A DNA stretch of 64,000 bases from Asterias rubens. Lineage: Eukaryota > Echinodermata > Asteroidea > Forcipulatida > Asteriidae. The stretch covers positions 62,001 to 126,000 of the forward strand of contig NW_022985699.1 in NCBI RefSeq assembly GCF_902459465.1, written 5' to 3'. Shown here in pieces: positions 34,832-44,976 of the stretch. Made by a program: the position numbers and the translations under genes. Each line of letters starts with the position of its first letter. Positions within the stretch are counted from its first letter, which is position 1. Below the pieces are notes generated by a model. The model searched no databases and was not told the origin of the DNA. It saw nothing but the letters and a program-made list of their open reading frames with translations.

Positions 34832-34986
34832 ATAGACCTTATGCATTGACGTCATCCAGCCGCCACCTTTGAGGTCAAACGGTGACGAAACAATCGAAAC
34901 GCACATAGATTGGCCAATGAACAACCTCCTTTTGACCTCAAGGCGAGGGCGCCGTACTGGAATGACGTCATGTGCATTAGGTCTAT
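34832..34986. mobile_element. MITE with ATAGACCTTATGCA ends and TGACGTCAT arms
   Basis: The left end ATAGACCTTATGCATTGACG pairs with the right end GACGTCATGTGCATTAGGTC. Each arm carries TGACGTCAT, a CRE-type palindrome. An inner inverted pair surrounds TTGAGGTCAAA and TTTTGACCTCAA. It is related by its terminal AGACCTTAT to the element at 6794-6949. Confidence 0.75.
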
Positions 34987-35041
34987 ACCATAGAGGGCGC
35001 TACATTCTCATTCTGCGACCAGCTTAAAAAGAAAGGATAAC

Positions 35042-35159
35042 TTTCCGTATGGCGCCACCACTTTTTCACTCATTTTTACAAAAAGGGATATATCAATCCG
35101 GTAAATAAGTGCCTATATTATTTCATATCGAATGAAAAAGTGGTGGCGCCATACGGAAA
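35042..35159. mobile_element. 118-bp MITE with perfect 27-bp terminal inverted repeats
   Basis: The ends TTTCCGTATGGCGCCACCAC and onward are exactly inverted over 27 bp. The centre contains GGGATATATCAAT. It is a second copy of the element at 20071-20181 and lies about 170 bp upstream of the ASB3 start. Confidence 0.85.
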
Positions 35160-35327
35160 CTTTTTCAAACGAAATACCGACAATACCGAGAGCTGTTTTG
35201 GGTGCGATAACGTAACCCATTGCAAAAATAGGTAGGAGGGAGGAGGGAATACGGGGTTACGTTATACTATAGCCTTTAACTATTTTATTTGCTTTTTCTG
35301 ATTTCCTTAGCTGACACGACTTGAATA

Positions 35328-38300
35328 ATGGATTCCACTGAGGGGGACCCAGACTGCTCCTCTGTAAGTGCCGCTGCTAGAGTAGGAGACAGTGAATCTC
35401 TGCAACAGCTGATAGTAAATGGATCATGTATTGATGTTCAAGACAGTCGAGGCTGGACAGCCCTACACGAAGCAGCTAAAGCTAACCACTGTGACTGTGT
35501 GAAGATATTACTCGAACACATTGAAGATGAAAAAGGTATACATAGTGTGTTCATGTTGCATTTGTGTTTTGTACAGGGTGAGTCAAAAAGAAGTTGACCG
35601 TGATTGGTGATGTTTTTCAAAACAAACAAATAATAATAATAATAAGAACATCCGATTATCTACTCCGCAGCAGTAGAATAAAGCAAGACAGTTCTCTAAG
35701 AACAACTCTACCTGGCAAGTAGATACACACATGGTGTTACCGCAAACCAAATATACAACAATAATAAGACTTGTAATGCACTGGGTGTTCAAGGTAGAGT
35801 AAAAACCCAAAACAAACAAAACAAATAAAATCAGACACAATAAATGAGTCCTTGAAAACCTTTGACATAAGATAGGTTTTGAGAAGAGATTTGAATGTTT
35901 TGGTACAAAGACAAGATCTGAGATTAAGTGGTAGAGAGTCGCAGCTGAAGAAAAAGACCTGTCACCCCATGAGTGTCGAGACTTGGGTTCAATGAGAAGA
36001 AGCATGGAACTTGATAGAGGATTCCTTGATGGAGTGTAAACTCTAAGAAGTTCAAATGACACTCAAAAGTTCAGTAAAGTAGTTCAGGCCCTGCTTAACC
36101 CACACATCAGTGTAGGGTAAAACACAAATAATATCTTTTGTTTAACATCCAATAAAACTATTATTACCTGTAGATGTGAATGTTGTGACTTTGCAAGAGG
36201 AAACTGCGCTGCTATTTGCTGCACAAAATGGAAACAAGGAGATGATAGAGCAACTACTCCAACATGGTGCCGACCTAGACATATTTGATATGAGAGAGAT
36301 CTACCCACTTCATGCAGGTATTGCATTGAATCTTGAACCTATTGGGCCTTCACTTTAGATGCATCCACTGTATGCTGAACAAAGTTCTAAATTCTTAGAT
36401 CAACTAAAGGCTGGTTTATAGTCGGTCGCGCGATGTTTGAGCGATGGGAATCTTGACGCTCAATCATAAAAAAATGCAGTTTATAGGCCTCGGCGATGAC
36501 TGTAAACTGTGTTTCTTTGGATCGCCCGTCAAGATTTCTATCGCGTGACCGACTTTAAACTGGCCTCTTTCCCTCAAAGGAACATTACAGAATTGGTTTT
36601 GCTAGCAAAAAAGTTGCTGGCTGTGTAAGCACTTTTTGTAATCCACCATATACATAAACTGACAAACCTGTAGAAGTTTGAGATCGATCGGCCATCTGTG
36701 TCACAAGAGAATAGTGAAAAAAAACGATAACAAATTTTGCATGGCATCGATGCTAAAACAAAAATTAATTTAATGCTCACTGAGCGATTAACTCCAAACG
36801 CGAAATTAGACTATTTATTTCTCGTCAAATATGAAATTTCAGACAGAAATATTTCAAGGGATATTTTCTACTATCATCACCATTAGACCGTGTAAGTTTT
36901 AGGTAAATCTGTGATCTTCACGATTTTTGTTTCTTACCAATTCTGTAACTCAAAACACAATGAACACAAATTTACATTAAACTTTCACAGTTTGAAGATA
37001 ATAACAAATTTACGGAGAAGCAAATGCCTTGGTATCCTTGCCCCTTTAAAGGATTTGGGTACTTTTTCAAAATGTCCACAAATTTTACTTTTACAGGGTT
37101 CAACCTTCACGTTTAAACTTATGTGAAGCTTTCTACTATCTCTTCAGACTGTGTAAATTTATCGTAAACCTGTGGACATTGTGTTTTGTGTTAGAAAAAA
37201 CTACATGGACCGGTTAAAAATGAAGCATACAGGCATGACAGGCCTGCAGGGCCCAATGTCATAGAGCTGCTTAAGCAGAAAATTTTGCTTAAGCAACAAA
37301 ATCAGCGCTAAGTAAAATCAGATTACTGGCCAAGACTCCACTGAATTGTTTTGCCAAGTAAACAACAGCTAGATACCAGTCACAAGCAATGCTGTGGCAT
37401 GAAATTTCGGCCAGTAACATGTTTAAAATAAGAGGGCTATTTTCGTGCTTAAGCACATTTTTTGCTTAAGCAGCTCTATGAAATTGGCCCCTGATGGTAT
37501 GTGCAATCTTTGTCATATTTGTCTGTTTTTAACAGCTGTGGAAGGCAACCATAGAGAGTGCGTCGAGTTGCTTCTCAAGAACGGCGCGAGTGTGAACTGT
37601 ACGGATGGAAACGGTTTTTCATCACTCCACAAGGCTGCCTACAGTGGCTGTGTGGATATGGTCAAGTTTTTGCTGGAGTCTGGTGCTGAGATTGATGTGC
37701 ACTGTTATCACGAGTTTACACCGATGTATGCTGCAGCACTGAACGGGTACCTTGACTGCTTGAAGCTTCTCGTTGAACATGGTAAACAGATTCATTTCAT
37801 ATATTGAGGGTTTGGGTACATTGAAGATAATGGTGGTAGAAAGCTTCCTTAAAAATATCACTTACTGAGGTGCTGTAGCTTTTGAGAAATGAGTAAAAAC
37901 TTGTAAAATAAAAAAATTACAAGACAAAAATTGTTTTAGAATATGAACCGTATTTTCGTGACATTGTTCTACTCTTTTCTCAAATTTTGAAGTAAGAGAC
38001 CCATTCCTTTATGAAAAGCACCATGTACTGGTTTACAAGGTGCTGTGGCGCAATATGCTGCCAATCAAACCAGGAACACTGGGGCGAACCCCTACTCTTA
38101 TTGACAAGTGCACTGGGTTCTTTTACATGAGTTACACAACACACAGGACCAACAGCTTTATGTCCCATCCGAAGAATGAAGCAATGGTTAAGTGAAGAGC
38201 TTAAAGCCATTGGACCCTTGCGGTAAACAGTATTGTCAAAGGCCAACACTTCGTGCATCAAAACTTATATATAAAATAACAAACCTGTGAAAATTTAGGC

Positions 38301-41300
38301 TCAATCGGACCTCGGAGTAGGGAGAAAATAACGGGAAAACCCACCCTTGCATCTGCAGGTTTCGCCATGTCATGACTTGTGTTTAAAATAAATCCGTAAT
38401 TCTCGATATCGAGAATTAATATTGTTATATTGTTTTCTCAAAAAGTAAAGCATTTCATGGAATAATATTTCAAGAGAAGTCTTTCACCACTACCTGTGTA
38501 AACCCTGTAAGTTATTTGTAAATCTGTGATTTTTTTTTTTTCTGTACCGAAAGGGTCCAATGGCTTTTCAGTGTCTTGACTGAACCTGGAACCCACAATC
38601 TCATGAACAGAAACCCCCAAGTGTTTGAATTTCGGTGCTCTTAATTAACCGCTCGTACGCTGGGCCAAATTTCATAGAGCTACTTAAAGGCACTTGTCAG
38701 AGACCAGTGTATTCTCACTTGTTACCAAGGAAGTTTTTATGCAGAACAGAACATGTGCGCCTCTTTAATGCAATTCTGCACAACTCTGCCGCGCGCGCCA
38801 AGCATACTGGCACGCATGTCAGACCTTATTTTGTCAGACTTTTGGTTGAGCAATGGGTTGTGATTGGTCAATATGCAATGGGGCGGAGCTTAATGGATCG
38901 GTCTGTTACAATTTGAAGATGAGGCGGCCACAGATGCAAGTCTTTGCCAAATGATGATGATGATGATGATTGAATACCCAATTGTTTATTTGTATTTTTC
39001 AGGTGCAGATATCAACATAACCACTGATGATGCAACTCCTTTGTACACAGCCGCAAAGGAAAACCACCCAGATTGCGTGGAGCATTTGCTTGAGCAGGGT
39101 GCGTCGATAACGATTTCACGTGCAGTGGATAGTACTGATGATGAAAGCCTAGAGTTGGCACCCATTCACATTGCAGCTGGTAAAGGCCACATGACGTCAG
39201 TAAAGGTCGAGAATCTTTGGTTTTACCAATAAACACCGATGTGTGTTAGCCCTGTGTACTCGGTGCTTTCCCAAGCTCTGTGATAATAGTATCACAGTAT
39301 AACAAAATCACAGGCATATTACTCGGACGGGATTCAATTCCACAAACTTTAAATTTCTAAAACAGTGTCTTAAAGAAACGTTACAGAACTGGTAAGAAAC
39401 AAAAATCGTGAAGATCACAGATTTACATAAAACTTACACGGTCTAATGGTGATGATAGTAGAAAATATCCCTTGAAATATTTCTGTCTGAAATTTCATAT
39501 TTGACGAGAAATAAATAGTCTAATTTCGCGTTTGGAGTTTATCGCTCAGTAAGCATTAAATTCATTTTTGTTTTGGCATCGATGCCATGCAAAATTTGTA
39601 ATCGTTTTTTTTTTTTCATTATTCTCTCGAGACCCAGATGGCCGATCGATCTCAAACTTGTACAGGTTTGTCAGTTTATGTATATATGGTGGATTACATA
39701 AAGTGCTTACACAGCCAGCAATTCTTTTGCTAGCAAAACCAATTCTGCCCATCGAAGTTGCTCTGTAGCCAGTGGCAGTTCTAATCCTATATTAAAGCAG
39801 CGAACCTTTCTGAGAGACCCATCTTGTAGCCACAGCTGAAGCCATAAACTCACACAGATTTGAACATATACAAGTAAGCTTGGGCGATATCGATTTATTT
39901 TATTCACGATACATCACCGACAATATATCGGGAAATTCAATATAATCGCGATTAATGAAATTTGACATCATCAGTGTTCAAACTCCAAGTGAAAGTTGTA
40001 GAAGAGACAGTCATGGCATAGGAGAGGTGTTCTAAAGATCTATTCTTCTGGTTTGACTCCAAACCTATGGGGTGCAAGATGTCTCAGCTAGGAAATACAT
40101 CGCGATATTTAATCGATATTGCGATATATCGATATTTCGATTAAAACCAAATCCATCCGATATCGAAATCGTTTCCAAATTAATATCGCGATATTCGATA
40201 ATATCGTGATATCGCCCAAAGCTTATATACAAGCAATTATAGTGCAGCTACAGTAGTATATAGTCCCAGCCAATTTTCTATACTTTCCGCCAAGGTAATA
40301 CATGTAGTTACAAAGCAGGACAGTTCTTTGCAGAACTGAGAAGTGTCTCCCAAACAATCCAATAAATCTACTCCGCGATAGTAGAATATAGAAAGACAGT
40401 TCTCTAATGAACAAACTCTACTTGGCAAGTAGATACACACATGGTGTTACCGCAAACCAAATATATATTGATACCTCACCATGCAATGCCTGAAATCAAA
40501 TATAATCATAAAGAGTTTTTTTTTGTTTTTGTAATTCTCTCCTTTAGGTGTCTGAAGCTACTTTTACCAGTAAGTCTTGGAATGCTGCAGGATGATTATA
40601 TTGACTTTGACAAAGAATTACAGACACCAATGCATCTTGCCGCGAAGAAAGGTCACATCAAGGTCATCAAAGCCCTTCTCAAGGCGGGATGCGGTCCTGA
40701 TTTCGGCCTGGTAGATTTTCCTAAATATTATAGAAAGAAGTTGAGAGCTTCACAACCTGTGACGTTAGGTGCAATGTACAATCTACAATCTACAATTTAG
40801 TGTGGCCAAGCTGCTGTTGGACAAGGGTGCCTTTGTGTGCAATGCAGAGGGTCTACACTGCCTTGTCAAAGAGAGTGCCGGGCACTTACCATCTCTGAAA
40901 TTCATTCTAGAATACGGTGCAGATGTTGGATGTCACCACATGAACCTTGTGAAGCTACCAAAAAGTCTTAAATGTGTCATTTTACTCTTGAAATCCGGGA
41001 AGCGTTGGAGCTTTGACTGTTCGGACCATTGTGGTTTTTGCTACAGGTACTTGTCCCCTTGTTATTGGCGTGATAGGACATGGTGGCTTAAGATAATCAA
41101 GTTGGTGTACAACTTTGTGGGCAGGCTCAGACTGTGTCAACACACCAGCCGTTATATACAAGACCACAGTGAGTTGAGCGAGGTACTGGAATTAACAGGT
41201 AAATCTATTGTTCATGCTGGTGGCCCTGATTTTGTAGAGGTTTGACAATGCTCCTAGGGTAAAGTTGGAAAAGGGGGAGGAGGGAGGTCTTGGAATGGGG

Positions 41301-42198
41301 ATTCCACATCGATCCCCAGAAAAAGGGATGTTTGGAGCTAACATTCCAGTACCCTTTGTACCTCTTCATTACTACAATTAACAGGTAAATCTATTTTTCA
41401 TTCTGGTGGACCTGATTTTGTATAGGCAGTGGCATATGTTTGGCAATGTTGTTGGGGCAAGGTTGGAAAAGGGGGAAGGAGGGAGGTCTGGGAATGGGGA
41501 TAACACATCAATCCCCTGAGAAAGGGATGTTTGGAGCTAACAGTCCAGTACCCTTTGTATCTCTTCATGATGGAGCAATCAAAGCTTAACACAGTGTAAG
41601 TGCTTGTACTACTGTGCGAGCTACATGGAATGTCCAGACGTATTTTATCCCTGATGCAAATCTAACATCTATGAAATAGTTTGCAGTACCCACTGCTAAA
41701 GAATAGGATTCGAACTGCCTCTAGCCACCGGGCAATCTTGGTGGTCTAGTTGGTATGACACTGCTCTAGAATTGCAAAGATCGTGGGTTCGAATCCCACC
41801 CTAGTAACATGCCTGTGATTTTTTTTCACAGGACTCGGGGAAAGTACTAAGTTTACAGTGCTAACACACATCGGCGTATATGGGCACAAACCAAAATGAA
41901 CGTTCTTAAAGCTTGTCCACTAGATTTCCATTTAAAATGTCTGTAAAAAAAATATGCTTGTATCTTCTTGTGATAAGTTGTTGACTGACTTTTATTTTCA
42001 AACAATTTGATTAATGTTACATTGTGACTTTTTTTACATGCAGGGAAGCCGCACTCTCTGGAGCATCTCTGTAGAGTCGCATTCACAGAGCATGTTGGAA
42101 CGGTGCGTGCCACGAAGATCATCCCCAAGATGGACTTCCTTCCAAAGCTGGTCAGGGATTATCTCCTCTATGAAGATATCACTTTGCCAAGAACATAA
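35328..42198 (+). CDS. ASB3: Ankyrin repeat and SOCS box protein, ASB3-like, with a 7-bp frameshift
   Basis: ASB proteins are substrate adaptors of Elongin B/C-Cullin 5 ubiquitin ligases. Six exons: 35328-35535, 36174-36317, 37536-37781, 39003-39195, 40548-41198, 42044-42198. Ankyrin repeats run through exons 1-5 (GWTALHEAAK, TALLFAAQNG, FSSLHKAAYSG, TPLYTAAKENH, TPMHLAAKKGH). The last exon carries a SOCS box: BC box SLEHLCRVAF and Cul5-box-like LPKLVRDYLLYED, matching ASB3. In exon 5 three copies of a 7-bp unit (TACAATC, TACAATC, TACAATT, 40778-40798) put the two halves out of frame; TAG follows at 40798. Two units would restore about 529 residues (human ASB3 about 518). This may be an allele, an assembly error or a real truncation. 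Confidence 0.83.
35860..36010 (-). mobile_element. LINE 3'-end fragment
   Basis: The minus-strand translation resembles the C-terminal end of many animal LINE reverse transcriptase ORFs: a DRSFSSAA start and, after small indels, LPLNLRS and FKSLLKT. It is short and broken. A similar fragment lies on the plus strand at 55930-56110. Confidence 0.5.
36578..36952 (+). mobile_element. Inverted-end element, AACATTACAGAATTGG family (copy 1)
   Basis: This copy and the reverse copy at 39370-39745 share GAGATCGATCGGCCATCTG, GCATGGCATCGATGC and AGACTATTTATTTCTCGTC. The ends are roughly inverted (ACATTACAGAATTGG and CCAATTCTGTAA). Both flank ASB3 exons 3 and 4. It is non-coding. Confidence 0.65.
38205..38565. 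mobile_element. TTAA element, family B, splitting a SINE
   Basis: TTAA at 38201-38204 precedes AGCCATTGGACCCTTGCGGT; the right end is GGGTCCAATGGCT. The surrounding SINE continues on both sides (about 38010-38200 and 38570-38660). A palindrome ATTCTCGATATCGAGAAT marks the centre. Confidence 0.75.
39370..39745 (-). mobile_element. Inverted-end element, AACATTACAGAATTGG family (copy 2)
   Basis: It is the reverse complement of the 36578-36952 copy with moderate divergence. It lies in ASB3 intron 4. The sequence TTAA occurs at its left edge, hinting at the same target preference as families A and B. Confidence 0.6.
39875..40225. mobile_element. hAT-like MITE with 8-bp target duplication
   Basis: TATACAAG occurs exactly at 39867-39874 and 40226-40233. 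Between them the element begins TAAGCTTGGGCGATATC and ends GATATCGCCCAAAGCTTA, inverted with one extra base. The interior is full of GATATCG palindromes and is non-coding. An 8-bp duplication is the hAT superfamily signature. Confidence 0.88.
41185..41580. repeat. Tandem duplication carrying the ASB3 exon 5 donor site
   Basis: Two copies of about 190 bp each start with AATTAACAGGTAAATCTATT, that is, the last exon bases and the 5' splice site. They share GGGATGTTTGGAGCTAACA and CCAGTACCCTTTGT. The first donor (41198|41199) is used in my model; the second lies near 41385. Confidence 0.8.
41748..41880 (+). mobile_element. SINE with tRNA-like head, second family
   Basis: It is a close relative of 21757-21895, with GGTCTAGTTGGTATGACACT, B box GGGTTCGAATCCCACC and tail CAGTGCTAACACACATCGG. 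It lies in ASB3 intron 5. Confidence 0.75.
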
Positions 42199-42299
42199 GG
42201 AGATTAACCCTCCCACCGTGGGTTCCATTCTCCAGTTGAGTTGACCAACCACTTGAAGCCTTTAAACAGTGTGGGTTGTGTGTACAGGCAATTCCATGC

Positions 42300-42990
42300 T
42301 CAGAACTAACTCTTTACATGTGTGTACTGTGTATTCACCACATGATATCATATTGCGGGCTGGTATGTTTATCTATCAATCATAACCACAGTGGTTGACA
42401 TTGAGTGGTCAGATAGTAGGAGGGTTAACTGTGTACTGTGTAGATGTATTCACCACATGATATCATATTGCGGGCTGGTATGTTTATCTATCAATCATAA
42501 CCACAGTGGTTGACATTGAGTGGTCAGATAGTAGGAGGGTTAACTGTGTACTGTGTAGATGTATTCACCACATGATATCATATTGCGGGCTGGTATGTTT
42601 ATCTATCAATCATAACCACAGTGGTTGAAATTGAGTGGTCAGATAGTAGGAGGGTTAACTGTGTACTGTGTAGATGTATTCACCACATGATATCATATTG
42701 CGGGCTGGTATGTTTACCTATCAATCATAACCACAGTGGTTGAAATTGAGTGGTCAGATAGTAGGAGGGTTAACTGTGTACTGTGTAGATGTATTCACCA
42801 CATGATATCATATTGCGGGCTGGTATGTTTACCTATCAATCATAACCACAGTGGTTGAAATTGAGTGGTCAGATAGTAGGAGGGTTAACTGTGTACTGTG
42901 TAGATGTAGTCACTACATTGTACATATCATATTGAAGGCTGGTATGTTTATCTTTCATTCATTTTTTATCACCACAGTGGATGATGTTTC
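42300..42990 (+). repeat. 115-bp satellite-like array just after the ASB3 stop
   Basis: About six units recur with an exact 115-bp period (for example GTGTACTGTGTAGATG at 42431, 42546, 42661, 42776 and 42891). Internal units are nearly identical, so the expansion is recent. It is the same family as the array at 24010-24640, in the opposite orientation. It probably lies in the ASB3 3' UTR. Confidence 0.88.
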
Positions 42991-43190
42991 CACTAGAGCA
43001 TTTCAAGGGCACCAAGACATGACCAACTTTTATAGGCCTACCCTTATAACTTGAAGCTGTTTTTCTTAATGATTAATAATTAGTACACTTTATTTGCCAT
43101 TTGTACTTTCATTATTTTGTTACAACTGTTAGAGAAGATTACAAATAGTTGAGATAAAGATTATTGATGGCTATTTCACTTAATTTTGTT

Positions 43191-43196
43191 AATAAA
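43191..43196 (+). terminator. Candidate ASB3 polyadenylation signal
   Basis: AATAAA lies about 1 kb after the ASB3 stop in an AT-rich stretch. If it is used, the 115-bp array would be transcribed as 3' UTR. I saw no closer canonical hexamer, but the call is weak without transcript data. Confidence 0.35.
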
Positions 43197-43199
43197 ACA

Positions 43200-44976
43200 T
43201 AATATTTTTATAAACCGAAACTTGTTCAGCAAATTTTAATTGAAGTTGTCAGATTTTACATTAGATTAATTTGTTTAGTTTAAATGATTGCTGTTTGCAT
43301 TGTTAAGTTATACTAAAAAAAATGCAGACCCAATTATTAAAGTTGTCATCTGCATTTGTATGTTTCTTAAGGATTCCCAAGTCAGGGCCCAGCTGCTTAA
43401 AGACAAATGTTGTGTTACTATACAATTTCCAATAGCACTGCTAGCCAGAAGCACACGAAAAGGCATGCTTACTGCATGAAAATGAATGACGTCACAGTGA
43501 ATGTTCAAGATGGCCGCCAACTACTAATCTGTGAAAAATATGCTTACACCTTCATGACCATTTTCTGCTACAGTGAGCAGGAAAATTTGCTTACTGTTAA
43601 GCGCTATGAAATTGGGCCCTGGTGCCTGATAGGTGTTACGTCCCCCCCCCCCCCCCTTTTTTCTTCAGAAGGTCTTGGAGGGGGTACTTCTGTTCAAGAG
43701 GGGTGTGTTCAGAGAATTTTACCCTTTTCTTAGGGGAGGGGGGCAAACACACACCCATCCACTGTCCCATCCAGGGGGCGTGGTATGTCCATACTCCACC
43801 CATAAAATTTAAATAAAAATGGCACTCGCGCCACAGTGGTACCCCCTCTATTGACCAACCAAAAACACAAAAAAACTGAAGACTCGTACCCAGACGTCTT
43901 TTACCTACATGACAATGTTAGATGGAAGTCTAGCCAGTCTATTTGCTTAAATCAACATCAGCTGTGGGATGATTTAATGATTGACGAAGTTACTCCCCTT
44001 TTTTTGGAACCTTCTGCGACCGGAAAAATTGGTCAAAGATACACAACTTGAAAAAAAATGATTGCATGTTGATTGAAGGTAAATGAGATTTCATTGAATT
44101 TTCCAGATTCTAGTTCGTTGTGCCCCCACAGAACTTCACCCCAAAAAGTTTACTGCCCGGTGACTGCTCTCCAAGCCACTTGCACTTGTTATGTCATATC
44201 TGTGATTCAGATTGTGTGACGATATCACTGCTAAATCAGACCGGGGACCGGTCTGCGTTTAAGTAATAGTTAATAATAGCTATAATAGTATAAGTATCAT
44301 TATGGATACATTGCATGGAAAGATTTCCATACTCTCAGTTCTGCCATCGCTTTTTCGGCTCATTTAAAATTAAATTTAAAAAAAAATGTTTTTGCAATGT
44401 ATTGGAATTGTATTTCATTGGCATTGACATTGAAAAGTGGGTATAACCACTTTTTAAACACTCCAATCCAATGATTGGATTGGAGTGTTGGACCCTTTCG
44501 GTAAAAAAATAAAAATAAAAGTTCACAGATTTACAAATAACTTACAGACAGGGTTTACAGAAGGTAACGGTGCTGAAAGACTTCTCTTGAAATATTGTTC
44601 CATAAGGTTTATCGCGAATAGCAAAATATCAAGAGAGGGCGCTGTTGAACCCACACAAAGGTATAGGTGTTGCGTGCGCGAGTCGTACAAACTGCATAGT
44701 AATCGCCCCATATTCCTTCCCACAATGCAGTGCGTTTCTGAATCACGATAAACCTTATGAAATGCTTTACTTTTTGAGCAAAATTAAAACAATTCTCAAT
44801 ATCGAGAGTTACGGATTTATTTTAAACACATGTCATGAAACATGCGGAAACAAGGGTGGGTTTTCCCGTTATTTTCTCCTGACTCCGACGTCCGATTAAT
44901 AATTTTAAAGAAAGCAATACCTCATCTTGCTTCATACCTTACTTCACAGCATAATGTCCCAAGGACACCAGAAACA
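43200..44976. other. Intergenic region upstream of the two-pore channel
   Basis: No coding exon is supported. It contains a GGGCCC-type element (about 43386-43620), a poly-C run at about 43641-43657, and a family B TTAA element with a nested insert (44488-44905). An acceptor-like TTACTTCACAG ends at 44949, suggesting that the first coding exon may be preceded by a 5' UTR exon. Confidence 0.5.
44488..44905 (-). mobile_element. Family B TTAA element with a 159-bp MITE inside (44601-44759)
   Basis: The outer element is in reverse orientation, from GGACCCTTTCGGTAA to GGGTTTTCCCGTTATTTTCT. The inner element has inverted ends CATAAGGTTTATCG and CGATAAACCTTATG and interrupts the host at TTCCAT|GAAATGC, where other family B copies are continuous. 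The right end of the outer copy is truncated. Confidence 0.75.

Larger units (their letters stand above)
34006..35327. promoter_or_regulatory. Head-to-head intergenic region between VASH and ASB3
   Basis: The two start codons diverge across 1.3 kb. No TATA box or CpG-dense core stands out. Two MITEs occupy the ASB3-proximal half (34832-34986 and 35042-35159), leaving about 170 bp of unique sequence before the ASB3 ATG. A shared promoter is possible but not shown. Confidence 0.4.

Noticed and set aside
35583-36062. 159-residue minus-strand open frame
   Set aside because: The part with similarity is a broken LINE end; the rest is low-complexity or repeat sequence. It lies in an ASB3 intron.
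40769-40800. A 36-nt intron that would repair the ASB3 frame
   Set aside because: GT and AG are present, but the length is below what animal spliceosomes normally use, and the triplicated 7-bp unit explains the shift more simply.
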